Assembly (NCBI RefSeq): GCF_030756675.1
Contig: NZ_JAVBXD010000010.1
Location: 58,575-122,574 of the forward strand
DNA from: Bacillus multifaciens
GTDB taxonomy: Bacteria > Bacillota > Bacilli > Bacillales > Bacillaceae_G
Direction of reading: 5' to 3'
Length of the DNA stretch: 64,000 nt
Shown here piece by piece: positions 8,428 through 17,672 of the stretch (position 1 is its first letter; each line of letters begins with the position of its first letter). Made by a program: the position numbers and the translations under genes. The notes under the pieces are model-generated. The model saw only the letters and a list, made by a program, of their open reading frames with translations. It searched no databases and was not told the DNA's origin.

Positions 8428-8451
8428 AGGCACATTCATATGAATATGCCT
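8428..8451 (-). terminator. Minus-strand hairpin with T-run upstream of sleB
   Basis: AGGCACATTCATATGAATATGCCT is an imperfect 24-nt palindrome flanked by seven A residues on its left, which read as a T-run on the minus strand. It could stop transcripts before they enter the sleB operon, or sit in the sleB leader about 80 nt from the ATG. Confidence 0.5.
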
Positions 8452-8492
8452 AAATGTAAACACTATAAAAAATGCTATAAAGGAGCTTTAAG

Positions 8493-8828
8493 ATGACACG
8501 GTTATATACTCGATTAATTATATGTATCAGCCTTGCTGCAATTATATTATTTATTTATAAACCTTTCTCCGCTGTTCATGCACAGCCTCCATATGCGAAA
8601 TGGGGAAAGATCGCGGTGCAAATGACGAAAGAAAAATACCCGCAAGCTGATATTATCGATTACCTTCATATTGGAAGAAGGCCGAAAACAGGAAATGTAT
8701 CAGTTGAAAAATTTAAGTTATGGTTGCGTGACAAGAGTGGAAAAGAATTTGGAGTATTTGTTGATGTAGAGTTTGAAACGAAAACAGAAAAATTTATTAA
8801 CATTTCATTCAAAGAGACTCCAAGATAA
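8493..8828 (+). CDS. YqzG/YhdC family secreted protein (DUF3889)
   Basis: 111 residues with an N-terminal signal segment (LIICISLAAIILFIYKPFSAVHA, cleavage likely after VHA). The mature part begins QPPYAKWGKIAVQMTKEKYP and contains QADIIDYLHIGRR and a KLWLRDKSGKEFGVFVDVEF segment, the pattern of DUF3889/YqzG-YhdC proteins. AAGGAG lies 7 nt before the ATG. It is divergent from sleB and followed by its own terminator. The family is exported and of unknown role. Confidence 0.85.
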   Translation: MTRLYTRLIICISLAAIILFIYKPFSAVHAQPPYAKWGKIAVQMTKEKYPQADIIDYLHIGRRPKTGNVSVEKFKLWLRDKSGKEFGVFVDVEFETKTEKFINISFKETPR

Positions 8829-8940
8829 AAACAACATGCCGTGCCAAAAGAAGAAGCTTTTTTCAAGGCGTGGCAACTCTATTCCATTGCTGAAGTTTAT
8901 AAATCATGACTTTAAAATCGTATGTAGTACAATTTTAGTG

Positions 8941-8980
8941 AGAGGTTTTGTAAATTTCCGAAACAAAACCTCTCTTTTTT
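8941..8980 (+). terminator. Intrinsic terminator after the DUF3889 gene
   Basis: AGAGGTTTTG (8941-8950) pairs with CAAAACCTCT (8964-8973), followed by six Ts. It is convergent with the serine hydrolase gene on the other strand. Confidence 0.85.
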
Positions 8981-9902
8981 AGTACACTTCTTGTAAATAT
9001 TTCACAAACATTTTTAGTGGTACTAAACCCCGTTTAGGCATTTGACTTGTAATAACTGCGGTGAGTTCTAATTGAGGCACAATGAAAATATATTGCCCGC
9101 CGTATCCCATCGCAAAATATGTATGATATGGCACATTGCATGTGTCTCTATCTAGAACCCACCAGTGAAATCCATATGCTCCAATATGTTTGTACGTAAT
9201 AAATCGGTTTTGCTGCGATTGTTCGATCCAGTTCGAAGACACGAGTTGTTGTCCATTCCAACAGCCGTTTTGCAGACAGAGTTGACCGATTTTCAGCAAA
9301 TCTTTTGGTCTCATTTTCATACCAAAACCACCCACAAAAATTCCTTGTGGATCTTGTTGCCACTCATAGTTTGTAATATGTAACGGTTCAAATAAATATT
9401 TCTCAGTAAACACTGCTGTTGACATCCCTGTTGCAAGTTGCAAAATATAACTTAATACATGTGAAGAACCAGAATTATAATTCATTTTAGTCCCTGGTTG
9501 TTCAATAATCGGTTTATTAAGAATATAGTCAATCCAGTTTTTTGATTCTACGAAATCATTTGGGAAAATAACACCGTCACCAAACTCGTTCCACTCTTCT
9601 CCCGTTGTCATCGTTAGTAAATGATACATTGTTAACAGCTGTTTTTCTTTTGGTGCGTTTGGAATCCACTCAACAATAGGTGTATGAATACTATGGATAT
9701 ATCTTTTTTCAAGTGCAATGCCGATTAAAATAGAAATGATACTTTTTGTTATTGAATTAACTTTAAATACATTTTGTGCACATTTCTCTGTTTTATAATA
9801 TTCTCTAACGATTTCTCCTTTTTGATATACGAGAAAAGCATTTACTTTCTTCTTTTTCAATGTATGTTCTAATTCTGGTAAGTTCAATTTAAACTCCTCC
9901 AT
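8979..9902 (-). CDS. Serine hydrolase, class C beta-lactamase / PBP-like
   Basis: 307 residues without a signal peptide. The SxxK nucleophile motif is in VNSITKSIISIL (Ser-Ile-Thr-Lys, about residue 50), the YxN motif is YNSGSSHVL, and a C-terminal AMGYGGQYIFIV stands where the HxG/KTG box normally lies. This is the Beta-lactamase (PF00144) fold used by esterases, D-peptidases and PBP4-like proteins; absence of a signal peptide argues for a cytoplasmic esterase or amidase rather than a resistance enzyme. It lies next to an IS231 end. The start ATG follows GGAGG. Confidence 0.88.
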   Translation of the reverse strand: MEEFKLNLPELEHTLKKKKVNAFLVYQKGEIVREYYKTEKCAQNVFKVNSITKSIISILIGIALEKRYIHSIHTPIVEWIPNAPKEKQLLTMYHLLTMTTGEEWNEFGDGVIFPNDFVESKNWIDYILNKPIIEQPGTKMNYNSGSSHVLSYILQLATGMSTAVFTEKYLFEPLHITNYEWQQDPQGIFVGGFGMKMRPKDLLKIGQLCLQNGCWNGQQLVSSNWIEQSQQNRFITYKHIGAYGFHWWVLDRDTCNVPYHTYFAMGYGGQYIFIVPQLELTAVITSQMPKRGLVPLKMFVKYLQEVY

Positions 9903-9986
9903 AATTACTTAGCGCTAATTTGACTTATTATAACGAAATTTGAAATGAGAAACAAAAAAGAGTAGATTTTTTCTAGGCTACCGTCA

Positions 9987-10006
9987 CATGCCCATCAACT
10001 TAAGAA
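9987..10006 (+). repeat. IS231 terminal inverted repeat
   Basis: CATGCCCATCAACTTAAGAA matches the IS231 terminal repeat as I remember it. It is about 105 bp beyond the C-terminal end of the transposase fragment at 10111, which is the expected place for the right end. The matching left end was not found. Confidence 0.75.
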
Positions 10007-10110
10007 CGGAAACAAAATGAACTTTCGTTCAAATGAATTAAAAAACTCTTAAAATACTTTTTGTCCTTAAAAATGAGCATGCCAAATAAACCTCAATCAA
10101 ATTTCAAAAA

Positions 10111-10662
10111 TTATGCAGCTTTCTTTTGTTTTCCAAACCCACTATACTCATAGACAACACCCATAATATCAAAGACTGTTTTCTTCTCATATCGATGAGA
10201 TTTTCGCCCATTTTTCTGTAATAGGTGGTGTAGGCGGATTAGAATCTTTGTTATTTCTTGGGTGTCTTTCTGTATAGCTTGATACAAAAGATATAAATAA
10301 TCTTGAATCATCCCTATCGCTTTATATTCGCTTAATTCTCTTTTCTTCTTTTGCAAAAGAAGTTGGCGCATTTTAAACATAATAGAGGTACACAGGAAAA
10401 TAGCGATTAGCTTTCCATATAATTGGCACTCTAATCGTTCCTGTTTTACATGACGATAATGGTGTATTTTGAAGAGTGATTTCCACGTTTTAAAGACAAT
10501 CTCTATTTGCCAACGCAAAGTATATAACTCATGTACTTGTTCCATCGGACCCATTCCCAAGGTGTATTCGTCACGTACACGTTTAACCCCGCTATATGTA
10601 TGTAATCCGGAAGATGCAGTCTTAGTAAAAAGGACAAGAGGTGTTCTCATGTACGAAAACAC
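10111..10662 (-). pseudogene. IS231-type (IS4 family) transposase, C-terminal fragment
   Basis: The frame holds about 145 residues of the transposase C-terminus from [20 protein letters not shown] to the end GFGKQKKAA, including the IS4 signature Y-(2)-R-(3)-E-(6)-K in [16 protein letters not shown] full IS231 transposase is about 475 residues, so two thirds including the first two catalytic aspartates are missing. The first 38 residues ([20 protein letters not shown] and on) do not look like IS231 and probably come from fused foreign DNA. It cannot be an active transposase. Confidence 0.85.
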
Positions 10663-10835
10663 CTCTGTAGTCTACAACTATTTTTAACAGTCTAAGACTT
10701 TTTTCTATAGTCTAAAACATTTTTTTAATCAAATCCCCCTAGGGATAGTCACTCTATCTAGAAACCTAGAAAAGTCACTTCAGAAAATCTGAGTTTACTT
10801 TTATAATCCGGATTATCTGAAGTTAATAAAGTATG

Positions 10836-11786
10836 TTACAATCTCTTCTGTAAGAACGTTTCTATAATATCCTTCTTGAATCTTTCATAATCCAACTGAA
10901 AAGCTACATTATGCGTTTTATATCCTGGATTAGTCACAAAACGAAAGTCTGCAATGCTTTGACCAAATCCTTCTCCTTGATCAGGAATTACTTTAATGGG
11001 TACTCTTGAAAGGCTAACAGCCTCTTGATTCAGCAAATACCACACTGTTACAAAATCATGCATAGGACTTCCGCTTATACCGGGATTAGACTTGGAGTAG
11101 AAACTATAATAATAGTCTAACATAGGTTTGATGATGAGTCCTGCAAGATCCTGTGTATTCTGATGAAATGCATCGATTTGTTGGACCATTTCGGGTGTAA
11201 CAATCGCATGTTGAGTTACATTTAACGGAATAATTGTCAAGTTCTTCGCATGCTGCAAAATTAAGTTTGCTGCATAAGGATCGGCATAAAAGTTAGCTTC
11301 AGCTACAGCAGTCACATTACCTGGATAAAAAAAAGCTCCGCCCATGCAAATACATTCCCTTACGTTCCGCATTGTTTCTAAATTTAATACAAAAGTTGTA
11401 GCTAACGAAGAAAGTCTTCCTAAATTGATAATTGTAAGATCTTCTAAATTTGAATGTATAACTTGGTAAATATCATTTAAGGGATAAACTGGATAAGAAA
11501 TTTCAGGGGGAATGATAGGTCCTAATCCGACTTTTCCATGTACCTCGGGGAAATACTGAACCAATATACCTGTCAACGGTACAGAAGCACCAAGGAATAC
11601 AGGTATCTCTTCTCTTCCTGCAATGTACTTCAAATAGTTAATATTTCTGATAACATTCTCTCTTGATACATTTCCATAATCGGCGACAATCCCTACAAGT
11701 TGAATATCTTTACGAAAAAAGGTATACAAAATAGCAAACGCATCATCAATTCCCAAATCCGTAAATAGGAGAACTTTTTTTTGCAT
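10836..11786 (-). CDS. Nucleoside hydrolase (inosine-uridine preferring family)
   Basis: The start is the ATG at 11786 (MQKKVLLFTDLGIDDAFAIL), 7 nt after GGAGGA; the 36-codon upstream extension has no ribosome site. 316 residues. The N-terminal calcium-binding Asp cluster is TDLGIDDAFA (family consensus DTDPGxDDAxA, here with Leu for Pro). PGNVTAVAEANFYADPYAAN and the later HDFVTVWYLLN supply the other conserved residues. These enzymes split N-ribosides to base and ribose in purine/pyrimidine salvage. The substrate cannot be decided. It is a single gene. Confidence 0.88.
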   Translation of the reverse strand: MQKKVLLFTDLGIDDAFAILYTFFRKDIQLVGIVADYGNVSRENVIRNINYLKYIAGREEIPVFLGASVPLTGILVQYFPEVHGKVGLGPIIPPEISYPVYPLNDIYQVIHSNLEDLTIINLGRLSSLATTFVLNLETMRNVRECICMGGAFFYPGNVTAVAEANFYADPYAANLILQHAKNLTIIPLNVTQHAIVTPEMVQQIDAFHQNTQDLAGLIIKPMLDYYYSFYSKSNPGISGSPMHDFVTVWYLLNQEAVSLSRVPIKVIPDQGEGFGQSIADFRFVTNPGYKTHNVAFQLDYERFKKDIIETFLQKRL

Positions 11787-11969
11787 ATATCTTCCTCCAA
11801 ATTTATAGAATCCTATTTTCACTAAGGATGTAGTGAGTAGGATAGGCTTGTACGTATATATTTTATGTATTCCTAAAAAGTGAATTCTATTCATATGTAG
11901 TTATCATAAAAACAATTATTGGTATAAAAATGTGCCTTACATAACCAATCATTATCGTAGCAGACAAAA

Positions 11970-12010
11970 AAGCTCACTTCTTATCTTTTTTCAAATAAGA
12001 AGCTAGCTTT
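11970..12010. terminator. Possible hairpin terminator
   Basis: AAGCTcacTTCTTAT pairs with ATAAGAAgctAGCTT around a T-rich loop. It lies between the kyn operon end and the nucleoside hydrolase start; function is tentative. Confidence 0.4.
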
Positions 12011-12082
12011 GTCGTTTTTGGGGTGACTTTATTTCGTATAACAATAATATAAAGCATAATTTCAATTTAAAAATATGCAAAT

Positions 12083-12121
12083 AAGCATAAAAGCTTTTTC
12101 ATAGAAAAAACTTTTATGCTT
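12083..12121. terminator. Terminator of the kynurenine operon
   Basis: AAGCATAAAAGCTTTTTC (12083-12100) pairs with GAAAAAACTTTTATGCTT (12104-12121), 14 nt after the kynA stop. Confidence 0.8.
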
Positions 12122-12134
12122 ATTGTTTAATCGT

Positions 12135-12974
12135 TTATAGTTTTGTCCGAATAGCCCAAAGCTCTGGGAAAAATGATTGATCAAGCACACGTTTTAAATA
12201 CGAAACGCCTGAAGAACCGCCAGTGCCCATCTTATGACCAATAATACGTTCTACTGTTTTCATATGACGGAAGCGCCACTGCTGCAGCCAATCTTCAATA
12301 TCGATTAGCTTCTCAGCTAATTGATATAAATCCCAGTATTTCTTCACATCTGAGTACACTTCTAACCACGCTGCTTCTACTGTTGCATCTGGTTCATATG
12401 GTTGTGTAATATCACGTTGAAGCACAATCGGATTGATTGGAAAACCTTCTTTAGCAAGCGTTTGAATCGCAACGTCATATAAACTCGGTGTGTGAAACGC
12501 CTTATGTAGACGAGTATATAACTCTTCATCTTTTTCATAGATTTTAAGAATATGTGGTGTTTTATAACCAAGTGCAAATTCAATCATCCGATATTGGTAA
12601 GATTGAAATCCAGATGATTGACCGAGTGCATCGCGGAATTCAATATATTCTGCCGGTGTAAGCGTCGCAAGAATATCCCACGACTGAATAATTTGCGATT
12701 GAATTTTTGAAACGCGTGCAAGCATCTTAAAAGCAGGCGCAAGATTTCCATTTTGAATGGACTCAATAGCTGCTTCTAACTCATGCAAAATTAATTTCAT
12801 CCAAAGTTCACTTGCTTGATGAATCACGATGAACAACATTTCGTCGTGATGATTGGACAGTCGCTTTTGACTTGAAAGCAAACTGTCTAGTTGTAAGTAC
12901 TCTCCGTATGTCATGTTGTTACGAAAATCTGTATGAATTCCTTTTTCCATAATCACTTTTTCATTTTCTGTCAT
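12135..12974 (-). CDS. kynA: Tryptophan 2,3-dioxygenase
   Basis: 279 residues, the typical length. It oxidises L-tryptophan to N-formylkynurenine with haem and O2. Seen: N-terminal [20 protein letters not shown], the substrate-facing [20 protein letters not shown], and the C-terminal [20 protein letters not shown] with the haem-ligand histidine region and the GTGGSSG loop. The ATG follows AGAGGATG. It is the last gene of kynU-kynB-kynA (transcribed in that order on the minus strand), 36 bp after kynB. Confidence 0.96.
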   Translation of the reverse strand: MTENEKVIMEKGIHTDFRNNMTYGEYLQLDSLLSSQKRLSNHHDEMLFIVIHQASELWMKLILHELEAAIESIQNGNLAPAFKMLARVSKIQSQIIQSWDILATLTPAEYIEFRDALGQSSGFQSYQYRMIEFALGYKTPHILKIYEKDEELYTRLHKAFHTPSLYDVAIQTLAKEGFPINPIVLQRDITQPYEPDATVEAAWLEVYSDVKKYWDLYQLAEKLIDIEDWLQQWRFRHMKTVERIIGHKMGTGGSSGVSYLKRVLDQSFFPELWAIRTKL

Positions 12975-13010
12975 ATGTGTACATCCTCTCTATGCAGTAT
13001 ATATTTATTT

Positions 13011-13640
13011 TTATAATGGTTTTAATACGGCACGCACTGGACTACCGTCTGCATCTGTTAGTGAAAGTGGCAGGGCAATCAGTTCATAGTCTCCGTCTTG
13101 TACATTTTCCAAAACAACATTTTCTAAAATATGAATACCGTGTTTAAATAATTCATGGTGTGCTGCTAGCTCTTTATCATTAAGTGGGTCCACAGACGGA
13201 ACATCAACACCAATTAAACGAACTCCTTTTTCATGAAGGTATGGTGCAAGATCTGCACGTAAATACGGAATCGTTTCAGGAAATACATGTGGATTTGTTT
13301 TTGATAAGGTTCGCAATAATAATCTACTTACCCCTTCTAAATCATAATTTTCAAGTTCTTTTGCTCCGATGCTTTCGAGACCTGTTACATCTATAATTCG
13401 AGCAGGACCGATGTAGATGTTAATATCAAGATCACTTACTTTTTTACCATCATTATCGAAGTGAAACGGAGCATCAATATGTGTGCCGGTGTGAATACTC
13501 ATCGAAATTTTACCAACATTAACCGAGCCGCTTTGCTCTTTTGTCCATGAAACTTCATAGGAAAAAGGTGTATCGCCAGGCCAAGTGGCAATTTTATTAT
13601 TTAGAGGTTGAGAAATATCAATCCATTTGTGTTCTTTCAT
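13011..13640 (-). CDS. kynB: Kynurenine formamidase (arylformamidase)
   Basis: 209 residues of the cyclase family. It hydrolyses N-formylkynurenine to kynurenine and formate. The metal-binding motif SIHTGTHIDAPFHF (H-x-G-T-H-x-D-x-P-x-H-F) is intact, as are DISQPLNNKIATWPGD near the N-terminus and LIGVDVPSVDPLN. Its ATG lies 2 bp after the kynU stop, with GAGAGG inside the kynU end acting as ribosome site, so translation of the two is probably coupled. Confidence 0.95.
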   Translation of the reverse strand: MKEHKWIDISQPLNNKIATWPGDTPFSYEVSWTKEQSGSVNVGKISMSIHTGTHIDAPFHFDNDGKKVSDLDINIYIGPARIIDVTGLESIGAKELENYDLEGVSRLLLRTLSKTNPHVFPETIPYLRADLAPYLHEKGVRLIGVDVPSVDPLNDKELAAHHELFKHGIHILENVVLENVQDGDYELIALPLSLTDADGSPVRAVLKPL

Positions 13641-13642
13641 CT

Positions 13643-14929
13643 TTATGCCACAACCTCTCGTTTATTTTCAAATTGTTTATACTCCTCATCTACCATAATC
13701 TTTTTCAAAATTTGGACAGCGTTCCATACTTCTTCATACGTATTGTATAACGCGACAGGAGCTAAACGAATGCCATTTGGAGCGCGAAAATCAGGAACAA
13801 TTCCATTTGCCTTTAATGCTTTACAAATCCGCGCCGCTTCTTTATGTTCTAAATAAATATGTCCGCCTCGTATTTCATCCTCTAACGGATTACCAAGTGT
13901 AAAGTCCATATCTGCTAATTCATGTTGAATAAGGTTTATCATATAACGTGTAATATGAAGGGATTTTTTCCGTAAGCGCTCTATACCTGCTTCTTTAAAA
14001 ATTTCTAAAGAACCAATAAGCGGTGCAACACTTAATACGTGCGGTGTTCCAATTTGATAGGCACCGGCATGCTCAGCTGGTGTAAGTTCGTGCTCCATAT
14101 CAAACTGCTTATCTTTTCGAGAGCCAAACCAACCCGCTAATCCTGGTAGACGATTAAAATGTTTTTTATTTACGTACAAGCCTCCAACACCGCCTGGTCC
14201 GGCATTTAAATATTTATAATTACACCAAACTGCAAAATCAACGTCCCATTCTTGAAAATGATGCGGAATAGAACCGATAGAATGGCAAAGATCAAAGCCG
14301 ATATGAATCCCTCGTTTATGTGCTTCTTCTGTAAGAAATTTCATATTTAAAATTTGACCACTTCGATATAACACAGCTGGAAGGACAATAAGTGCAATAT
14401 CTTCTGTCATTGCAGCAATAATATCTTCTTCATTTAACGTTCTTCCATCCCTGCTTTTCACTTGAACAAGATGCTCAGCAGGGTCCAATCCTTTTAAACG
14501 AATTTGGCTTTGCAAAGCATAAATATCAGATGGAAATGTTAACTCATCGGCAAGGATTTTTGTTTTTCCTTCTTTCGGTTCGAAAAACGTAGCAACCACT
14601 TGATGTAAATTTGTCGTCGTGGAACCGGTTACAATTACTTCTTCTGGCGTGGCACCAATAAGAGGCGCAGTTAATTCTCCTAATTGCTCAGATAAGAAAT
14701 ACCAAGGATGCGGTCCTTCTGTCCAGCCGTCAATGCCAAATTGTTTCCATGAATCTAGTAATGTTAATAAAGACTGCTCAGCTCGTTTAGATAGAAGCCC
14801 AAGTGAATTTCCATCCAAATAAATGGTTCCTTCTTTTTTATAAAATTCATGTTGAAACGATGCGAGCTCATCATTACGATCACATTGACGGGCGTACTCA
14901 TAAGATGGCTCAAATGGTTTTGTGTACAT
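13643..14929 (-). CDS. kynU: Kynureninase
   Basis: 428 residues, a PLP-dependent fold type I enzyme that cleaves kynurenine to anthranilate and alanine. The Schiff-base lysine is in [20 protein letters not shown]; other conserved parts are [22 protein letters not shown] and [30 protein letters not shown] site precedes the ATG. It is the first gene of the operon, so the order of translation is kynU, kynB, kynA. The promoter region carries the TGACA/TGTCA palindromes at 14991-15024. Confidence 0.95.
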   Translation of the reverse strand: MYTKPFEPSYEYARQCDRNDELASFQHEFYKKEGTIYLDGNSLGLLSKRAEQSLLTLLDSWKQFGIDGWTEGPHPWYFLSEQLGELTAPLIGATPEEVIVTGSTTTNLHQVVATFFEPKEGKTKILADELTFPSDIYALQSQIRLKGLDPAEHLVQVKSRDGRTLNEEDIIAAMTEDIALIVLPAVLYRSGQILNMKFLTEEAHKRGIHIGFDLCHSIGSIPHHFQEWDVDFAVWCNYKYLNAGPGGVGGLYVNKKHFNRLPGLAGWFGSRKDKQFDMEHELTPAEHAGAYQIGTPHVLSVAPLIGSLEIFKEAGIERLRKKSLHITRYMINLIQHELADMDFTLGNPLEDEIRGGHIYLEHKEAARICKALKANGIVPDFRAPNGIRLAPVALYNTYEEVWNAVQILKKIMVDEEYKQFENKREVVA

Positions 14930-14990
14930 TCTATCACCTTCTCTTGAATTTTCTTTTAATTCTAATTAATAAAAAATATATCACTAAAAC

Positions 14991-15024
14991 TGACATAGCG
15001 TCAATGACATAATGTCAGTTGACA
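14991..15024. promoter_or_regulatory. Operator cluster between kynU and the TetR gene
   Basis: Three linked palindromes: TGACATAGCGTCA (14991-15003), TGACATAATGTCA (15005-15017, perfect) and TGTCAGTTGACA (15013-15024). They sit between the divergent starts of kynU (14929) and the regulator (15092). The arrangement suggests binding of a dimeric regulator, most simply the adjacent TetR protein. Confidence 0.65.
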
Positions 15025-15091
15025 GTTTACTATCGGTTCCTCTACAATGAAATTAATTTTTCTGATATTTCAGTATAAAGGTGTGGTACAT

Positions 15092-15703
15092 ATGACTAAA
15101 AATACTTTTTCAGCAAGACAACGCCGTTCGCTAGAAACAAAAAAGAAATTATTATTGGCTGGGCGTGAAGTATTTATAGAACAAGGCTTTCAAAAAACAA
15201 CAATTTCCCAAATTATAAAAAAAGCAGAAACAGGATATGGGACTGCTTACGTATACTTTAAAAATAAAGATGATTTACTCATTGTATTAATGGACGATGT
15301 AATGAATCAATTTTATACAATTGCAGAACGTGTTTTTCAACCCGTAACAAAGCAAGAAGCTCATAGTATGATTCAAAAGCAAGTTCATGCATTTTTACAA
15401 ATGGCAGAAATAGAAAGACAGCTACTACAAGTTGTTGAAGAAGCAATTGGTACATCCAATGAAGTCAGGAACAGATGGGATGCTATTCGAGAACGATTTA
15501 TTGAGCGAATTGTTCAAGATATTACATATTCACAAAACAGCGGTTTAGCGCGTAAAGATTTGAACAGTTTTTTAGTAGCAAGAAGTTGGTTCTTTGCAAA
15601 TGAAATGTTTTTATGGGAAATCGTACGAAATGAACGAGAATTTTCTCTCGAGGACATAGTACATACATTAACAGAAATGTATATGGGCGGACTTTATTCC
15701 TAA
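15092..15703 (+). CDS. TetR/AcrR family transcriptional regulator
   Basis: The start is the ATG at 15092 (MTKNTFSARQRRS) preceded by AAAGGTGTG; the longer upstream frame lacks a ribosome site. 203 residues. The N-terminal TetR helix-turn-helix is clear: RRSLETKKKLLLAGREVFIE, then QGFQKTTISQIIKKAETGYG and YVYFKNKDDLL. The rest is a helical ligand-binding region. It faces the kyn operon across the palindrome cluster and is followed by an SDR gene on the same strand, so either could be its target. The ligand is unknown. Confidence 0.9.
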   Translation: MTKNTFSARQRRSLETKKKLLLAGREVFIEQGFQKTTISQIIKKAETGYGTAYVYFKNKDDLLIVLMDDVMNQFYTIAERVFQPVTKQEAHSMIQKQVHAFLQMAEIERQLLQVVEEAIGTSNEVRNRWDAIRERFIERIVQDITYSQNSGLARKDLNSFLVARSWFFANEMFLWEIVRNEREFSLEDIVHTLTEMYMGGLYS

Positions 15704-15758
15704 AATGTACGGTATAAAACAGGCCTTTTAAAATGTCTATTCTAAATCGTACATTTTA
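15701..15758 (+). terminator. Possible hairpin after the TetR gene
   Basis: TAAAATGTACG (15701-15711, including the stop codon) and CGTACATTTTA (15748-15758) are perfect inverted repeats separated by 36 nt. No strong T-run follows, so this may be a weak terminator or an operator pair. Confidence 0.4.
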
Positions 15759-15974
15759 ATTTCTCGTAATTTTAGGTTATTACTTATTGGAAATAATGTT
15801 TCCCTATTATTTCCCTGGTAAGCGCATATTTTGACAGATAAAAAGGAATTTCCCTATAAATCTACCTTTTAAAATAAGAATATAAATATGTCTATGTAAA
15901 TAATCTATTGAAATTCCCTTCCTCCTTTCGATATGATGAAATCAAATTGAATTTCAATAGAAAGTGAGAAACAA

Positions 15975-16814
15975 ATGACAGAAAAAATTGCGATTATTAC
16001 AGGTTCATCAAGTGGATTTGGGCTTCTTACATCGTTAGAGTTTGCGAAAAAAGGATATCTTGTCATCGCTACAATGCGAAATGTTGAAAAACAAACAAAA
16101 TTGCTCGAACAGGCAGCACTGTTACACTTAGAGCATAAAATAAAAATCCATCAGCTTGATGTAACTTCTCAAAAATCTATTGAGAAGTTTACATCTTTTA
16201 TAAGTACTCTTGAACGAATAGATATACTTGTGAATAATGCCGGCTACGCAAGTGGTGGATTTGTAGAGGAAATTCCACTTGAAGAGTATCGGAAGCAATT
16301 TGAGACAAACGTATTTGGTGCCATCGCAGTAACACAAGCTGTTCTTCCAATAATGAGAAAACAAAAACACGGAAAAATCATTAATATTAGTAGCATCAGT
16401 GGAAAAATAGGGTTCCCTGGCCTCTCTCCTTATGTTGCATCTAAATATGCACTTGAAGGCTGGAGTGAATCTCTTCGTCTAGAAGTAAAACCATTTGGAA
16501 TCGATGTTTCATTAATTGAACCAGGATCATATAACACAAACATTTGGGAAATTGGCCAAAAACTTGCGGAATCTCCCTCTGAATCTAAGTCCCCTTACAA
16601 AGAATACATGAAGAAAATTGAACAACATATTCATAACGGGAATGAGAGTTTGGGAGACCCGCAAGATGTTGCCGAGAAAATAGTAAGTATTGCACAATCA
16701 CAGCATCCAACTTTACGTTATCCGATCGGAAAAGGTGTAAAGTTAATGGTACTTATAAAGAACATTCTACCTTGGAAATGGTGGGAGTTTCTTGTTTTAA
16801 AGCGTTTTAAATAG
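15975..16814 (+). CDS. Short-chain dehydrogenase/reductase (SDR)
   Basis: 279 residues, classical SDR. The NAD(P)-binding TGSSSGFG motif is at residues about 9-16, followed by NNAGYASGGF, the catalytic serine in NISSISGKIG and the Tyr-x-x-x-Lys pair in SPYVASKYALEGWS. After the catalytic lysine, SLIEPGSYNTNIWE fits the PG motif. It is a cytoplasmic oxidoreductase of unknown substrate. GAAAGTGAG precedes the ATG. The upstream TetR gene, 270 bp away on the same strand, could control it. Confidence 0.9.
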   Translation: MTEKIAIITGSSSGFGLLTSLEFAKKGYLVIATMRNVEKQTKLLEQAALLHLEHKIKIHQLDVTSQKSIEKFTSFISTLERIDILVNNAGYASGGFVEEIPLEEYRKQFETNVFGAIAVTQAVLPIMRKQKHGKIINISSISGKIGFPGLSPYVASKYALEGWSESLRLEVKPFGIDVSLIEPGSYNTNIWEIGQKLAESPSESKSPYKEYMKKIEQHIHNGNESLGDPQDVAEKIVSIAQSQHPTLRYPIGKGVKLMVLIKNILPWKWWEFLVLKRFK

Positions 16815-16954
16815 TGCAAAAAAATATCAAAATTACTTTATAAAAAGTCATAAAAAATAAGGGGTGATACATATTAGTCATGTTTCACCCTTTTAATTTT
16901 AGTTTTACATAGAATAAGTGTTCTGGGATTTTAAATAAACATTACGCCAATAGT

Positions 16955-17265
16955 TTATACCGTAGAATCAATCTCCTTTTTTGTATAAAACATTTTTTTA
17001 TTTTCAGCAACTTCCCAAAGATAATGAAATACATCTTCAAATGTTTTATTTTGTTTTGTCCAATTCTCATTATACTTAATGATTTTATCAGAGGTTACTT
17101 TATTTTCTCTCCATACCTCACCATCTGTATGTACATTTTGTGTAAACGCCTGCATTTTATCTATCACCTGAACAAAACGCGCTTCCTTCGTTTCATTTGC
17201 TTCTTATTCATTCCAAAATTCGTGGAATTCAAGTTCTGAATTATTTGGTAACCCATTGAGAAACT
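16955..17265 (-). pseudogene. HD-domain protein relic, C-terminal half
   Basis: The minus strand encodes KFLNGLPNNSELEFHEFWNE, a stop codon where the paralogue at 19966-20502 has Tyr, then EANETKEARFVQVIDKMQAF and on to the true C-terminus FHYLWEVAENKKMFYTKKEI. The N-terminal half with the HD residues is absent. It is a close but not identical paralogue of the gene 3 kb away, which itself lacks this C-terminal end. Confidence 0.85.
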
Positions 17266-17355
17266 TTTGAATTTGAAAGACTTGTCAGAAGTCCCTGTAT
17301 TAAAAACAGCATTGACAGAGATTCATTTTTAACTGCTTATGATGTATAAAAAGGG

Positions 17356-17448
17356 GGAAATATAACAGCGGTTGAAGCCAAGAAGCGAGCAAGAATGAAA
17401 AAAATAACATTTTATAAGCTAGTAAAAGAAAAAGAACAACAACAATAA
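17356..17448 (+). pseudogene. Serine recombinase (resolvase) C-terminal relic
   Basis: Thirty codons read GNITAVEAKKRARMKKITFY KLVKE and then a Glu/Gln tail, the helix-turn-helix end of Tn3-type resolvases and Pin-type invertases (consensus I-T-A-V-E-A-x-x-x). The frame is closed by a stop just upstream, so the catalytic domain is gone. The next 220 bp up to the GMC gene hold no gene; a short minus-strand GLVLKARKGMTVKEIKQ segment near 17510 may be a second such tail. Confidence 0.65.
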
Positions 17449-17672
17449 TCATCGTCCTTTTTCTTTTATTATTTTACTTTCTGTTTGATTTCTTTAACTG
17501 TCATACCTTTGCGAGCCTTTAACACTAATCCTTGTGTATATTGTGAAATATCGAAAATACATTATTGCATTTTCTGTAAGTTATTTTGCGCTTTATGACA
17601 CGGTTGCTGCATCTATCCTTAACATTGAGTCTTGAGAATCTCTTAGCGTATAAAACCGTTAAAATGTGTGTG

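Noticed and set aside
8979-10006. Idea that the serine hydrolase is the passenger of an IS231-derived cassette
   Set aside because: The hydrolase lies outside the single IS231 end at 9987 and no second end was found on its other side.
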